In this document: positions 1 to 5,795 of the stretch, piece after piece
How positions within the stretch are numbered: the first letter of the stretch is position 1
How the letters are laid out: each line of letters opens with the position of its first letter
Source: an uncultured Sphingobacteriia bacterium
Lineage (GTDB): Bacteria; Bacteroidota; Bacteroidia; Chitinophagales; Chitinophagaceae
NCBI GenBank assembly: GCA_945957225.1
Contig: CAMFKK010000109.1
Location: 1 to 7,444 of the forward strand
Direction of reading: 5' to 3'
Length of the DNA: 7,444 bases
Notes under the pieces: model-generated
What the model was told of the DNA's origin: nothing
Database searches by the model: none
Seen by the model: only the letters and a program-made list of their open reading frames with translations
Position numbers and translations under genes: made by a program

Positions 1-24
1 AACTAGACTTGATCCAGGGGATGA

Positions 25-454
25 TTAAAACTGAAAACTGGTACTATTTTTTGGATAGTCTAGTTTATAGCTTTTTTCTTGTCCATTGCTTTTTACATGA
101 AAAATATTGCTCTGTAAGGTTTGGAAATCAAAAAGGATTTGGCATTGAACCTCTAGTTTTTTAAGCTGATTAATTTTTGGAATCTCGGCATAGATCCAAA
201 CGCTTTCCATTTGAATTTCATGACCCAAATAATGAATATTGGCAGGCTGGCCGTTAATTTTTAGCTGAAGCTTTTGTTGTATATAAGTATTGATATTTTT
301 GTAGGGTGGTTTCTAGGTCCTGGGTAAAAATTCGAATACTGATTTCGGCAGTAGCATCTTTTGTATTATGATTAATTTCAATAACAGATACATAAAAAGG
401 GTGTAATAGGGCTATGAATGCCAAAGAAATCCATTGAAACATACTATTTACCAT
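25..454 (-). pseudogene. DUF6702-like exported protein, disrupted by internal deletion and frameshift
   Basis: Two short minus-strand reading frames together resemble one small exported protein of the DUF6702 type (recognised from memory of the family, usually about 160 residues). The 5' half (454 to about 300) starts MVNSMFQWISLAFIALL, a signal-peptide-like stretch, followed by HPFYVSVIEINHN and an EISIRIFTQDLETTL segment; it then runs to a stop at 254-256. The 3' half continues in the +1 frame, readable from about 303: NTYIQQKLQLKING, then NIHYLGHEIQ, ESVWIYAEI and a C-terminal YPKNSTSFQF. Between the TTL and NTY segments about 20 residues normally present in the family are absent, so the lesion looks like a deletion whose length is not a multiple of three rather than a simple base error. 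Such genes commonly sit beside HupE-type and M1 peptidase genes in Bacteroidota. The family's function is unknown to me. A sequencing or assembly error cannot be excluded. Confidence 0.7.
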
Positions 455-508
455 TCAACATTCTTTTTTTTACACTACAAATGTCATAATTAATTTGTAA
501 CCTAGTAT
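455..508. promoter_or_regulatory. Divergent intergenic region, presumed back-to-back promoters
   Basis: These 54 AT-rich bases separate the minus-strand DUF6702-like gene from the plus-strand HupE-like gene, so by layout both 5' signals should lie here or inside the genes. The nearest thing to a Bacteroidota -7 box (TAnnTTTG) on the plus strand is TTAATTTG at 490-497, but no TTG lies at the expected distance upstream. The region is inferred from gene orientation; no clear promoter motif is seen. Confidence 0.3.
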
Positions 509-1141
509 ATGAATGATTTTAAACTATATTTAGAGACTGGTTTTCAACATATTGCCAATTGGAACAGCCAATTGCCCTTTTGGTCACAATTGGCTGGCGT
601 TACTACCAGTGACCATATTCTATTTATTATTGCGCTCACCATCAGGTACCAATTTGCAGATTGGAAAAAGGTATTAGTACTGGTTACTGCTTTTACCATT
701 GGACATAGTATTACGCTTGCACTCAGCGTATTGAATATAGTTACTTATTCTGTGAATTGGATTGAGTTTTTGATTCCTGTTACCATTTTAATCACAGCCA
801 TCAGTAATTTATTTGTCAAGAAATTTGTGTTTAAAACCAAATTCCCTGCTATCTATTTTATGGCTTTGTTTTTTGGTTTGATTCATGGATTAGGCTTTAG
901 CAGTTATTTAAAAAGCATGTTGGGAAAAGACCAGAGCATTTTTACCCAATTATTGGCTTTTAACCTAGGGTTAGAGCTTGGTCAAATTTTAATTGTCTTA
1001 ATCATCTTGATTTTTTCCTATCTTTTTGTAGGATTAATCAAGGTAAATAGGAGGGAATGGCTTTTATTTGTAAGTGCAGCTGTTCTTGCATTGGCATTAA
1101 ACATGGCACTGGACAGATTTCAAAACATATTACCACAATAA
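509..1141 (+). CDS. HupE/UreJ-type polytopic membrane protein
   Basis: This 210-residue protein is strongly hydrophobic and matches the short HupE/UreJ_2 family common in Bacteroidota. HupE/UreJ proteins are thought to act as nickel/cobalt permeases or metal-delivery proteins, but the substrate of this subgroup is not established. About six membrane segments can be read: roughly 35-50, 54-78, 83-103, 111-134, 145-178 and 182-203. Conserved family features include DHILF (Asp35, His36), TIGHS (His66) and FGLIHGLGF (His126), candidate metal-ligand positions. There is no separate signal peptide. The first helix region is odd: the usual short link between the N-terminal GFQHI and DHILF (normally ending in GYD) is expanded by about 13 residues (20-34, SQLPFWSQLAGVTTS). 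ATG at 509 is chosen because MNDFKLYLETGF matches the usual start of homologues. The M1 peptidase gene starts 11 bp after the stop, so the two are probably cotranscribed. Confidence 0.85.
   Translation: MNDFKLYLETGFQHIANWNSQLPFWSQLAGVTTSDHILFIIALTIRYQFADWKKVLVLVTAFTIGHSITLALSVLNIVTYSVNWIEFLIPVTILITAISNLFVKKFVFKTKFPAIYFMALFFGLIHGLGFSSYLKSMLGKDQSIFTQLLAFNLGLELGQILIVLIILIFSYLFVGLIKVNRREWLLFVSAAVLALALNMALDRFQNILPQ
554..595. repeat. Cluster of GCCAATTG direct and inverted copies inside the HupE-like gene
   Basis: GCCAATTG occurs at 554-561 and 567-574 in direct orientation, and its complement CAATTGGC at 587-594. The longest inverted pair is the perfect 9-mer AGCCAATTG (566-574) with CAATTGGCT (587-595), separated by 12 bases. 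The cluster coincides with the segment that is extra relative to usual HupE/UreJ homologues, suggesting it arose by local duplication or slippage rather than being a regulatory site. Confidence 0.5.
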
Positions 1142-1152
1142 ACCATACAATT

Positions 1153-3570
1153 ATGAGAAAATTAGGTTTCATTGTTTTAATGGTGGCTTTTGCTTCAATA
1201 ACAAAGGGGCAAAACATCATGAACAATCCAGGTTCCAATCACGGGAACAAGTTTGAGCAGCTGGGAACCATCCTTCCTACTCCCAATGAATATCGCACCG
1301 CCAGCGGTGCACCCGGCCCAAAATATTGGCAACAAAGGGTAGATTACAACATTAAATGCGAATTGGACGAACCCAATTTAACCTTAAAAGGATCAGAAAC
1401 TGTTACCTATTATAATAACTCTCCCGATGTATTAACCTATCTCTGGTTGCAATTGGATGAGAATGAACATAGCAGCATCAACAATGCAGGATATCAGAAT
1501 TCATCCCAAATGGGCAGACAAATGTCTACCACACAAGCTGATGCCATGATGGAAGCTGGTAAGGATAATGGCTTGGGCGATGTAATTACCAAATTGACAG
1601 ATATTGCTGGAAAAAATTTAAAATATACCATCAACAAAACTATGATGCGTATAGAATTACCAACTGCATTAAAACCAGGTCAGAAATTTGTATTTAACCT
1701 AAGTTGGCATTACAAAATTTCTAATCGCTTAACCGTAGGTGGCAGAGGTGGATATGAATACTTCCCGGAAGATGGTAACCATTTCTTTACCATGGCACAG
1801 TGGTATCCAAGACTGGCAGTATACAGTGATTTTCAAGGATGGCAGCACCACCAGTTTACTGGTAGGGGAGAATTTGCCTTAACATTTGGCAATTTCAATG
1901 TAAGCATGACAGTTCCTGCAGATCATACCATTCTTTCAACTGGTGAGTGTCAAAACTATGCGCAAGTGTTATCTCCAGCTCAAATGGCCAGGTGGTCACA
2001 GGCACAGAATTCAAAAGAGCCAGTTGAAATTGTAACCCTAGATGAGGCTAAGAAAGCGGAAAAGCAAAAAAGTACTGCCAAGAAAACTTGGGTATATAAA
2101 GCAGACAATGTGCGTGATTTTGCTTGGACTTCTTCAAGAAAAATTATCTGGGATGCCATGCCTGCTTATGTAGAAGGTAAGAAAGTAATGTGCATGAGTG
2201 GTTATCCCAAAGAAGCTTATGGTTTGTATAGAAAGTTTTCTACCAAGGTAGTAGCCCATACCATTAAGTCTTATTCTAAATTTTCTATTCCTTATCCATA
2301 CCCAGTTGCACAAAGTATTGAAGCTTCTAATGGCATGGAATATCCCATGATCTGTTTTAACAATGGTAGAACAGAAAAAGATGGTAGCTATAGTGAAGCC
2401 ACCAAACAAGGTATGTTGGGTGTAATCATTCATGAAGTTGGCCACAATTTCTTCCCTATGATTGTGAACAGTGACGAGCGTCAGTGGAGCTGGATGGATG
2501 AGGGATTGAATTCTTTTGTAGAATACTTGACAGAAGAGTTATATGACAACAAATATCCTTCTAGGGGTAAAGGTGCCGCTTATACCATTGCAGACTATAT
2601 GCGTTTGCCAAAAGACCAATTGGAACCCATCATGACCAATAGTGAGAACATTGTCAATTTTGGACCTAATGCCTATACCAAACCAGCTACGGGATTGAAT
2701 ATTTTAAGAGAAACCATCATGGGTAGGGAACTGTTTGACTATAGTTTTAAAGAATATGCTCGTCGTTGGGCATTCAAACATCCCCAACCTGCTGACCTTT
2801 TCCGTACTATGGAAGATGCCAGTGCAGAAGATTTAGACTGGTTCTGGAGAGGTTGGTTCTATGGTATAGATCCTTGTGATATTGCTATTGATACGGTAAA
2901 ACATGGTGTTTATGACCCCAATATGGCAGCCCAAGCTGGTTTTCAAGGAGGAAGGGGTGGAGCACCTATCAATGCTAGTACTAACGGTATGGTGTCTTTG
3001 GCCAAACCCATGTTGAATCCATTTGACGATATTTCTAAAATCAGAAATCGCCAAGACAAGAATATCATTTTCTTGACAGATGCGGATACTAGTCTTAGAG
3101 ATTTTTATTGGCGTTATGCCAGAGGCATTGAACCTTATGATACCACAAAGTATAAGGTTACCCCTCCCAATATGACTCCTGATCCTATGGACGATGCTGC
3201 AAAAGCCAAATACGCCAATGTGAACCTCTATGAAATCACATTTAGTAACAAAGGAGGTTTGGTCATGCCCATCATTGTGGAATTTAGTTTTGAAGACGGA
3301 ACCAAACAGACAGAAAGAATTCCTGCTCAGGTTTGGCGTTTAAATGAAAATAAAGTGACCAAATTGTTCTTGACAAATAAGAAAGCTGTAGGAATTAAAT
3401 TGGATCCTATGCGTGAAACAGCTGATATTAATGAGAACAACAATACTTGGGGAATGCAAAATGTTACGCCAAGTAAGTTTGCCATTTTCAAGGCAAGACA
3501 GGGTGGTGGTCGCGGCCAAAGCACAGGCATTAATCCAATGCAAAAAGCCATGGAAAAGAAGAACATGTAG
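1153..3570 (+). CDS. Exported M1-family zinc metallopeptidase
   Basis: This is an 805-residue gluzincin peptidase. Residues 1-20 (MRKLGFIVLMVAFASITKGQ) form a signal peptide. The N-terminal part (about 50-300) is the beta-sandwich seen in M1 enzymes, containing WYPRLAVY and ending before the catalytic region. The substrate-binding GMEYP motif (394-398) corresponds to the family's GxMEN. The zinc site is H427-E-V-G-H431 with the third ligand E450 exactly 18 residues on (HEXXH-X18-E), and Y508 in NAYTKPATG fits the transition-state tyrosine. A helical region follows, then a C-terminal domain of about 150 residues typical of Bacteroidota members, with glycine-rich stretches (QGGRGGAP, QGGGRGQS). 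No type IX secretion tail is evident, so a periplasmic or envelope location is likely. It should trim peptides from their N-terminus, but the substrate is unknown. The frame is open upstream to 1057, but the ATG at 1153 is chosen because it gives a clean signal peptide and avoids overlap with the HupE-like gene. Confidence 0.92.
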   Translation: MRKLGFIVLMVAFASITKGQNIMNNPGSNHGNKFEQLGTILPTPNEYRTASGAPGPKYWQQRVDYNIKCELDEPNLTLKGSETVTYYNNSPDVLTYLWLQLDENEHSSINNAGYQNSSQMGRQMSTTQADAMMEAGKDNGLGDVITKLTDIAGKNLKYTINKTMMRIELPTALKPGQKFVFNLSWHYKISNRLTVGGRGGYEYFPEDGNHFFTMAQWYPRLAVYSDFQGWQHHQFTGRGEFALTFGNFNVSMTVPADHTILSTGECQNYAQVLSPAQMARWSQAQNSKEPVEIVTLDEAKKAEKQKSTAKKTWVYKADNVRDFAWTSSRKIIWDAMPAYVEGKKVMCMSGYPKEAYGLYRKFSTKVVAHTIKSYSKFSIPYPYPVAQSIEASNGMEYPMICFNNGRTEKDGSYSEATKQGMLGVIIHEVGHNFFPMIVNSDERQWSWMDEGLNSFVEYLTEELYDNKYPSRGKGAAYTIADYMRLPKDQLEPIMTNSENIVNFGPNAYTKPATGLNILRETIMGRELFDYSFKEYARRWAFKHPQPADLFRTMEDASAEDLDWFWRGWFYGIDPCDIAIDTVKHGVYDPNMAAQAGFQGGRGGAPINASTNGMVSLAKPMLNPFDDISKIRNRQDKNIIFLTDADTSLRDFYWRYARGIEPYDTTKYKVTPPNMTPDPMDDAAKAKYANVNLYEITFSNKGGLVMPIIVEFSFEDGTKQTERIPAQVWRLNENKVTKLFLTNKKAVGIKLDPMRETADINENNNTWGMQNVTPSKFAIFKARQGGGRGQSTGINPMQKAMEKKNM

Positions 3571-3593
3571 TTTTAAATAATTCTATTTTTTTG

Positions 3594-3634
3594 ATTAAAG
3601 TCACTTGATTAATTTCAGGTGACTTTAATTTTTT
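3594..3634 (+). terminator. Rho-independent terminator of the HupE-like/M1 unit
   Basis: The arm at 3594-3608 (ATTAAAGTCACTTGA) pairs over 15 positions, one of them G-T, with 3615-3629, leaving a 6-base loop. The run TTTTTT at 3629-3634 follows directly. No A-run precedes the stem, so it should work only for plus-strand transcription. It ends 4 bases before the first possible start codon of the next gene. Confidence 0.88.
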
Positions 3635-3638
3635 AACT

Positions 3639-4451
3639 ATGTCCAGCATGCGTTTTTCTTTATTTGTCTTGATTTTTTTTGGCTTTTCTGCAAATGCATC
3701 GGTTGATACAGTGCAGTTTTTTAGCAACAGCTTGCACAAGCAGGTAAAATTTGTCATTATTCAACCAAGAAATAAAAACAAAATCTTGATTCCGGCGGTA
3801 TACTTATTGCATGGATATGGGGGTAATCAGCGTCAATGGCCTCAAGCAGCCCCTCAGTTACAGCAAAAGGCAGAAGAGCTGAATATGATTTTTATTTGCC
3901 CAGATGGGGCAAATAGCTGGTATTTTGATAGCCCCATTGATTCTAGTATCCGTTACGAATCTTTTGTCATCAAAGACCTAATCCCTTATGTAGATCAACA
4001 TTATCTAACTATTCCTGATAGAAAACATCGTGCTATAACTGGTCTTAGTATGGGTGGTCATGGAGGTCTTTATTTAGCTATTAGAAACCAAGCAATTTTT
4101 GGTGCGGCAGGTAGTATTTGCGGAGGTGTAGATTTTAGACCCTTCCCCAATAATTGGGAAATTAAAAAGGCCCTTGGCGATTATGCCAATAACAAATCTG
4201 TTTGGGATGCCAATACAGTGATGGAAATGGTTGATGGGTTAAAGAATAATGCTATAAAACTGATTTTTGACTGTGGTGTAGACGATTTCTTCTATCCTGT
4301 AAACAAAGCCTTGCACGAAAAATTATTAAAACTTAAAATAGATCATGACTATATTGAAAGACCGGGTGCACATAATACCGCATATTGGAGCAATAGTATT
4401 GACTTTCAATTGCTCCTGTTTAAAAAGTATTTTGATGCCAATGCTATGTAA
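3639..4451 (+). CDS. Exported esterase-D-like serine hydrolase, first of a tandem pair
   Basis: This 270-residue alpha/beta-hydrolase is of the PF00756 type (esterase D, tributyrin/acetyl esterase, antigen-85 group). The start could be Met1 (3639) or Met4 (3648); the latter leaves MRFSLFVLIFFGFSANA as a compact signal peptide and moves it away from the upstream terminator. Seen in order are YLLHGYGG (oxyanion region, about 55-62), ICPDG-NSWYFDSPIDSS, the nucleophile elbow GLSMGGHGG with Ser137, DCGVDDF with catalytic Asp216 (or Asp215), and RPGAHN with His245. The triad is therefore complete. It should hydrolyse short-chain or carbohydrate-linked esters in the periplasm, but the substrate cannot be told from sequence. 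The next gene, 46 bp downstream, is a paralogue. The terminator immediately upstream implies its own promoter or read-through transcription. Confidence 0.88.
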   Translation: MSSMRFSLFVLIFFGFSANASVDTVQFFSNSLHKQVKFVIIQPRNKNKILIPAVYLLHGYGGNQRQWPQAAPQLQQKAEELNMIFICPDGANSWYFDSPIDSSIRYESFVIKDLIPYVDQHYLTIPDRKHRAITGLSMGGHGGLYLAIRNQAIFGAAGSICGGVDFRPFPNNWEIKKALGDYANNKSVWDANTVMEMVDGLKNNAIKLIFDCGVDDFFYPVNKALHEKLLKLKIDHDYIERPGAHNTAYWSNSIDFQLLLFKKYFDANAM

Positions 4452-4497
4452 GGATTAAAAAAAGAACTATTTAAATTATTCAATCATTCATTGACTC

Positions 4498-5328
4498 ATG
4501 AAAACCATTTATACATCCATTTTATCTTTTCTTTTTTTGATGTTCCTAGTTTCTGGGAATGCGGCTTCGGTTGACAGTATTGAAGTGTTTAGTCCTAAAA
4601 TGAAAAGGTCTATAAAAACCATCGTAATCAAACCCAGTATTAATAAGGACAAGTCCAAAAAATATCCCGTTTTGTATTTGTTACATGGGGCATTTGGGGC
4701 TTATAATAATTGGATTCTGAAAGTGCCTCATATTAAAGATTTGGCAGACCAATATGGCATGATGGTAGTTTGTCCCGATGGAGGATTTACTAGTTGGTAT
4801 TTTGATAGTCCAATTGATAGTTCTTACCAATATGAAACTTTTGTAGCAGAAGAATTAACCCAATATATAGATAGTCATTATCCAAGTATTGCCAATAGAA
4901 AAGCAAGAGCAATTTCAGGATTAAGTATGGGGGGGCATGGAGCAATGTTTTTATCTTTTAGACACGCCAATATTTTTGGTGCCTGCGGTAGTACAAGTGG
5001 TGCCCTTCATGTTTCGGTAATTACTCAAGGTTATGGAGTAGAAAAAAGACTGGGGGATCCTGTTGTGAATAAACAATACTGGAATGATTGGAGCGTACTT
5101 AATACTATTGAACACTATCCCAAAGATTCTTTGGCAATTTTAATTGATTGTGGAACAGAAGATAGGGTATTAGCCATGAATAGGGCTGTACACGAGAAGT
5201 TAAACAAATTAAAAATCCCCCACGATTATATTGAAAGACCTGGGGAACATAATTTTATTTATTGGAATAAATCCATTGATTATCATTTTGTATTTTTTCA
5301 TCAATTTTTTACAAAGGGGAATCAATAA
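4498..5328 (+). CDS. Exported esterase-D-like serine hydrolase, second of a tandem pair
   Basis: This 276-residue PF00756-type alpha/beta-hydrolase opens with a signal peptide in residues 1-23 (MKTIYTSILSFLFLMFLVSG followed by NAA). Motifs run YLLHGAFG (60-67), VCPDGG with SWYFDSPIDSS, the nucleophile elbow GLSMGGHGA with Ser143, DCGTEDR with Asp222, and RPGEHN with His251. It aligns end to end with the preceding gene; shared blocks include SWYFDSPIDSS, GLSMGGHG, HEKL-KLKI and HDYIERPG, which points to a tandem duplication. Divergence is greatest between the nucleophile and the acid (about 165-205), the part that often shapes the substrate pocket, so the two may differ in specificity. The 46-bp gap has no hairpin, so cotranscription with the first copy is likely. 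A terminator hairpin begins two bases after the stop codon. Confidence 0.88.
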   Translation: MKTIYTSILSFLFLMFLVSGNAASVDSIEVFSPKMKRSIKTIVIKPSINKDKSKKYPVLYLLHGAFGAYNNWILKVPHIKDLADQYGMMVVCPDGGFTSWYFDSPIDSSYQYETFVAEELTQYIDSHYPSIANRKARAISGLSMGGHGAMFLSFRHANIFGACGSTSGALHVSVITQGYGVEKRLGDPVVNKQYWNDWSVLNTIEHYPKDSLAILIDCGTEDRVLAMNRAVHEKLNKLKIPHDYIERPGEHNFIYWNKSIDYHFVFFHQFFTKGNQ

Positions 5329-5352
5329 AAAAGCAACCCAGAGGGTTGCTTT
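5327..5352. terminator. Bidirectional terminator between convergent units
   Basis: AAAGCAACCC (5330-5339) and GGGTTGCTTT (5343-5352) form a perfect 10-bp stem with a 3-base loop. The A-run 5327-5332 gives, on the minus strand, a stem followed by TTTTTTATT, so it is best as terminator of the sigma/anti-sigma/cytochrome operon. On the plus strand only three T follow, within the stem, so termination of the esterase unit may be weaker. It starts directly after the esterase stop codon and lies 32 bp beyond the cytochrome stop. Confidence 0.85.
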
Positions 5353-5384
5353 ATGAGAATACAGACCGATTCAAGTAATTGCCC

Positions 5385-5765
5385 CTAATCACTGAACCTG
5401 CCGCCTGCATTAACCCAGTCAGTTATTTTTTTCTTGTCAGTAGCACTTAATTGGCCAGTTTGTGGCATAAAACTTGGCGATCCGTCCACAGCTGTTAAGT
5501 CTTTACCTCCAGTGCCATTTGTTCCAGTATGGCAAGAAGAACAATTAGCACTCAATAATGATTTCACTGCACTATATAATGGTCCTGGTTGGCCAGTTGT
5601 TAATGATGCACAATCATTAGAACCACCTGTGCCACCTGTGCCACCTGTGCCAGGATTGGTTGGATTGGTAGTTGTGGTATCTCCGCCTTTGCTACAGGAA
5701 GAAAATAAATTCATTGTAAACAAAAAGCAAATAGCTAATACCAGTAATATTTTTTTTCTTTTCAT
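5385..5765 (-). CDS. Small mono-heme c-type cytochrome lipoprotein
   Basis: This 126-residue protein begins with a lipoprotein signal peptide: KRKK, a hydrophobic core, then FSSC with lipidation at Cys24. Next comes a low-complexity Thr/Asn/Pro/Gly spacer (29-49, including GTGGTGGTGG) and a compact cytochrome domain. CSSCH (75-79) is the covalent heme site and Met100 in SFMPQTGQLS is the likely sixth iron ligand; LSATDKKKITDWVNAGG is the C-terminal helix typical of PSCyt1-like cytochrome domains. An extra Cys52 precedes the heme motif. It should be anchored in the inner or outer membrane, where it could carry electrons or sense redox state or ligands; which one cannot be decided. The gene starts 30 bp after the anti-sigma/barrel gene on the same strand and is probably the last gene of that operon. 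Its ATG lies inside an inverted repeat. The plus-strand frame opposite is treated as its shadow. Confidence 0.85.
   Translation of the reverse strand: MKRKKILLVLAICFLFTMNLFSSCSKGGDTTTTNPTNPGTGGTGGTGGSNDCASLTTGQPGPLYSAVKSLLSANCSSCHTGTNGTGGKDLTAVDGSPSFMPQTGQLSATDKKKITDWVNAGGRFSD
5623..5652. repeat. Three tandem 9-bp copies (CCACCTGTG) in the cytochrome linker
   Basis: CCACCTGTG is repeated exactly at 5623-5631, 5632-5640 and 5641-5649, followed by a partial CCA. It encodes the Gly-Thr-Gly repeat in the spacer between the lipid anchor and the heme domain. As the unit is 9 bp, gain or loss of copies keeps the frame and would only change tether length. Confidence 0.85.
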
Positions 5766-5787
5766 GTGATTGGGTTTATATCACATG
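5763..5787. promoter_or_regulatory. Perfect 8-bp inverted repeat over the cytochrome start codon
   Basis: CATGTGAT (5763-5770) and ATCACATG (5780-5787) are exact complements separated by 9 bases. In the minus-strand mRNA the 3' arm is AUCACAUG, whose last three bases are the cytochrome start codon, so folding would hide the start. As DNA it resembles a dyad operator (TGTGA-N11-TCACA), but the spacing differs from the TGTGA-N6-TCACA of Crp. Function is inferred; only the symmetry is directly seen. Confidence 0.45.
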
Positions 5788-5795
5788 TTACGAAC

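Noticed and set aside
2..28. Possible C-terminal tail (TRLDPGDD, then stop) of a convergent plus-strand gene
   Set aside because: Eight codons are too few to tell a gene end from chance, although a convergent neighbour overlapping the DUF6702-like stop by a few bases is possible.
290..305. Programmed +1 frameshift joining the two DUF6702-like halves
   Set aside because: Only a short A5 run and no recognised shift signal are present, and a shift would still leave the middle of the family's fold missing, so a deletion explains it better.
490..497. TTAATTTG as -7 promoter element of the HupE-like gene
   Set aside because: It deviates from TAnnTTTG in the key second base and no TTG lies at the required distance upstream.
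1057..1152. N-terminal extension of the M1 peptidase frame upstream of 1153
   Set aside because: It overlaps the end of the HupE-like gene and encodes a Cys-rich stretch unlike a signal peptide, while Met at 1153 begins a clean one.
2134..2445. Minus-strand open frame inside the M1 peptidase gene
   Set aside because: It lies opposite the catalytic domain, shows no domain features, and the plus-strand coding is unambiguous.
5623..5652. CRISPR-like short repeat array
   Set aside because: Repeats are 9 bp, directly adjacent without spacers, and encode a protein linker.
5434..5769. Plus-strand open frame with a PVPPVPPVP repeat
   Set aside because: It is the antisense of the cytochrome lipoprotein gene; the proline repeat is the complement of the Gly/Thr tether repeat, and there is no signal of its own.
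5765..5785. Crp-like site TGTGA...TCACA upstream of the cytochrome
   Set aside because: The half-sites are 11 bases apart instead of 6 and overlap the start codon, so a canonical Crp/Fnr operator is unlikely; kept only as a generic dyad.
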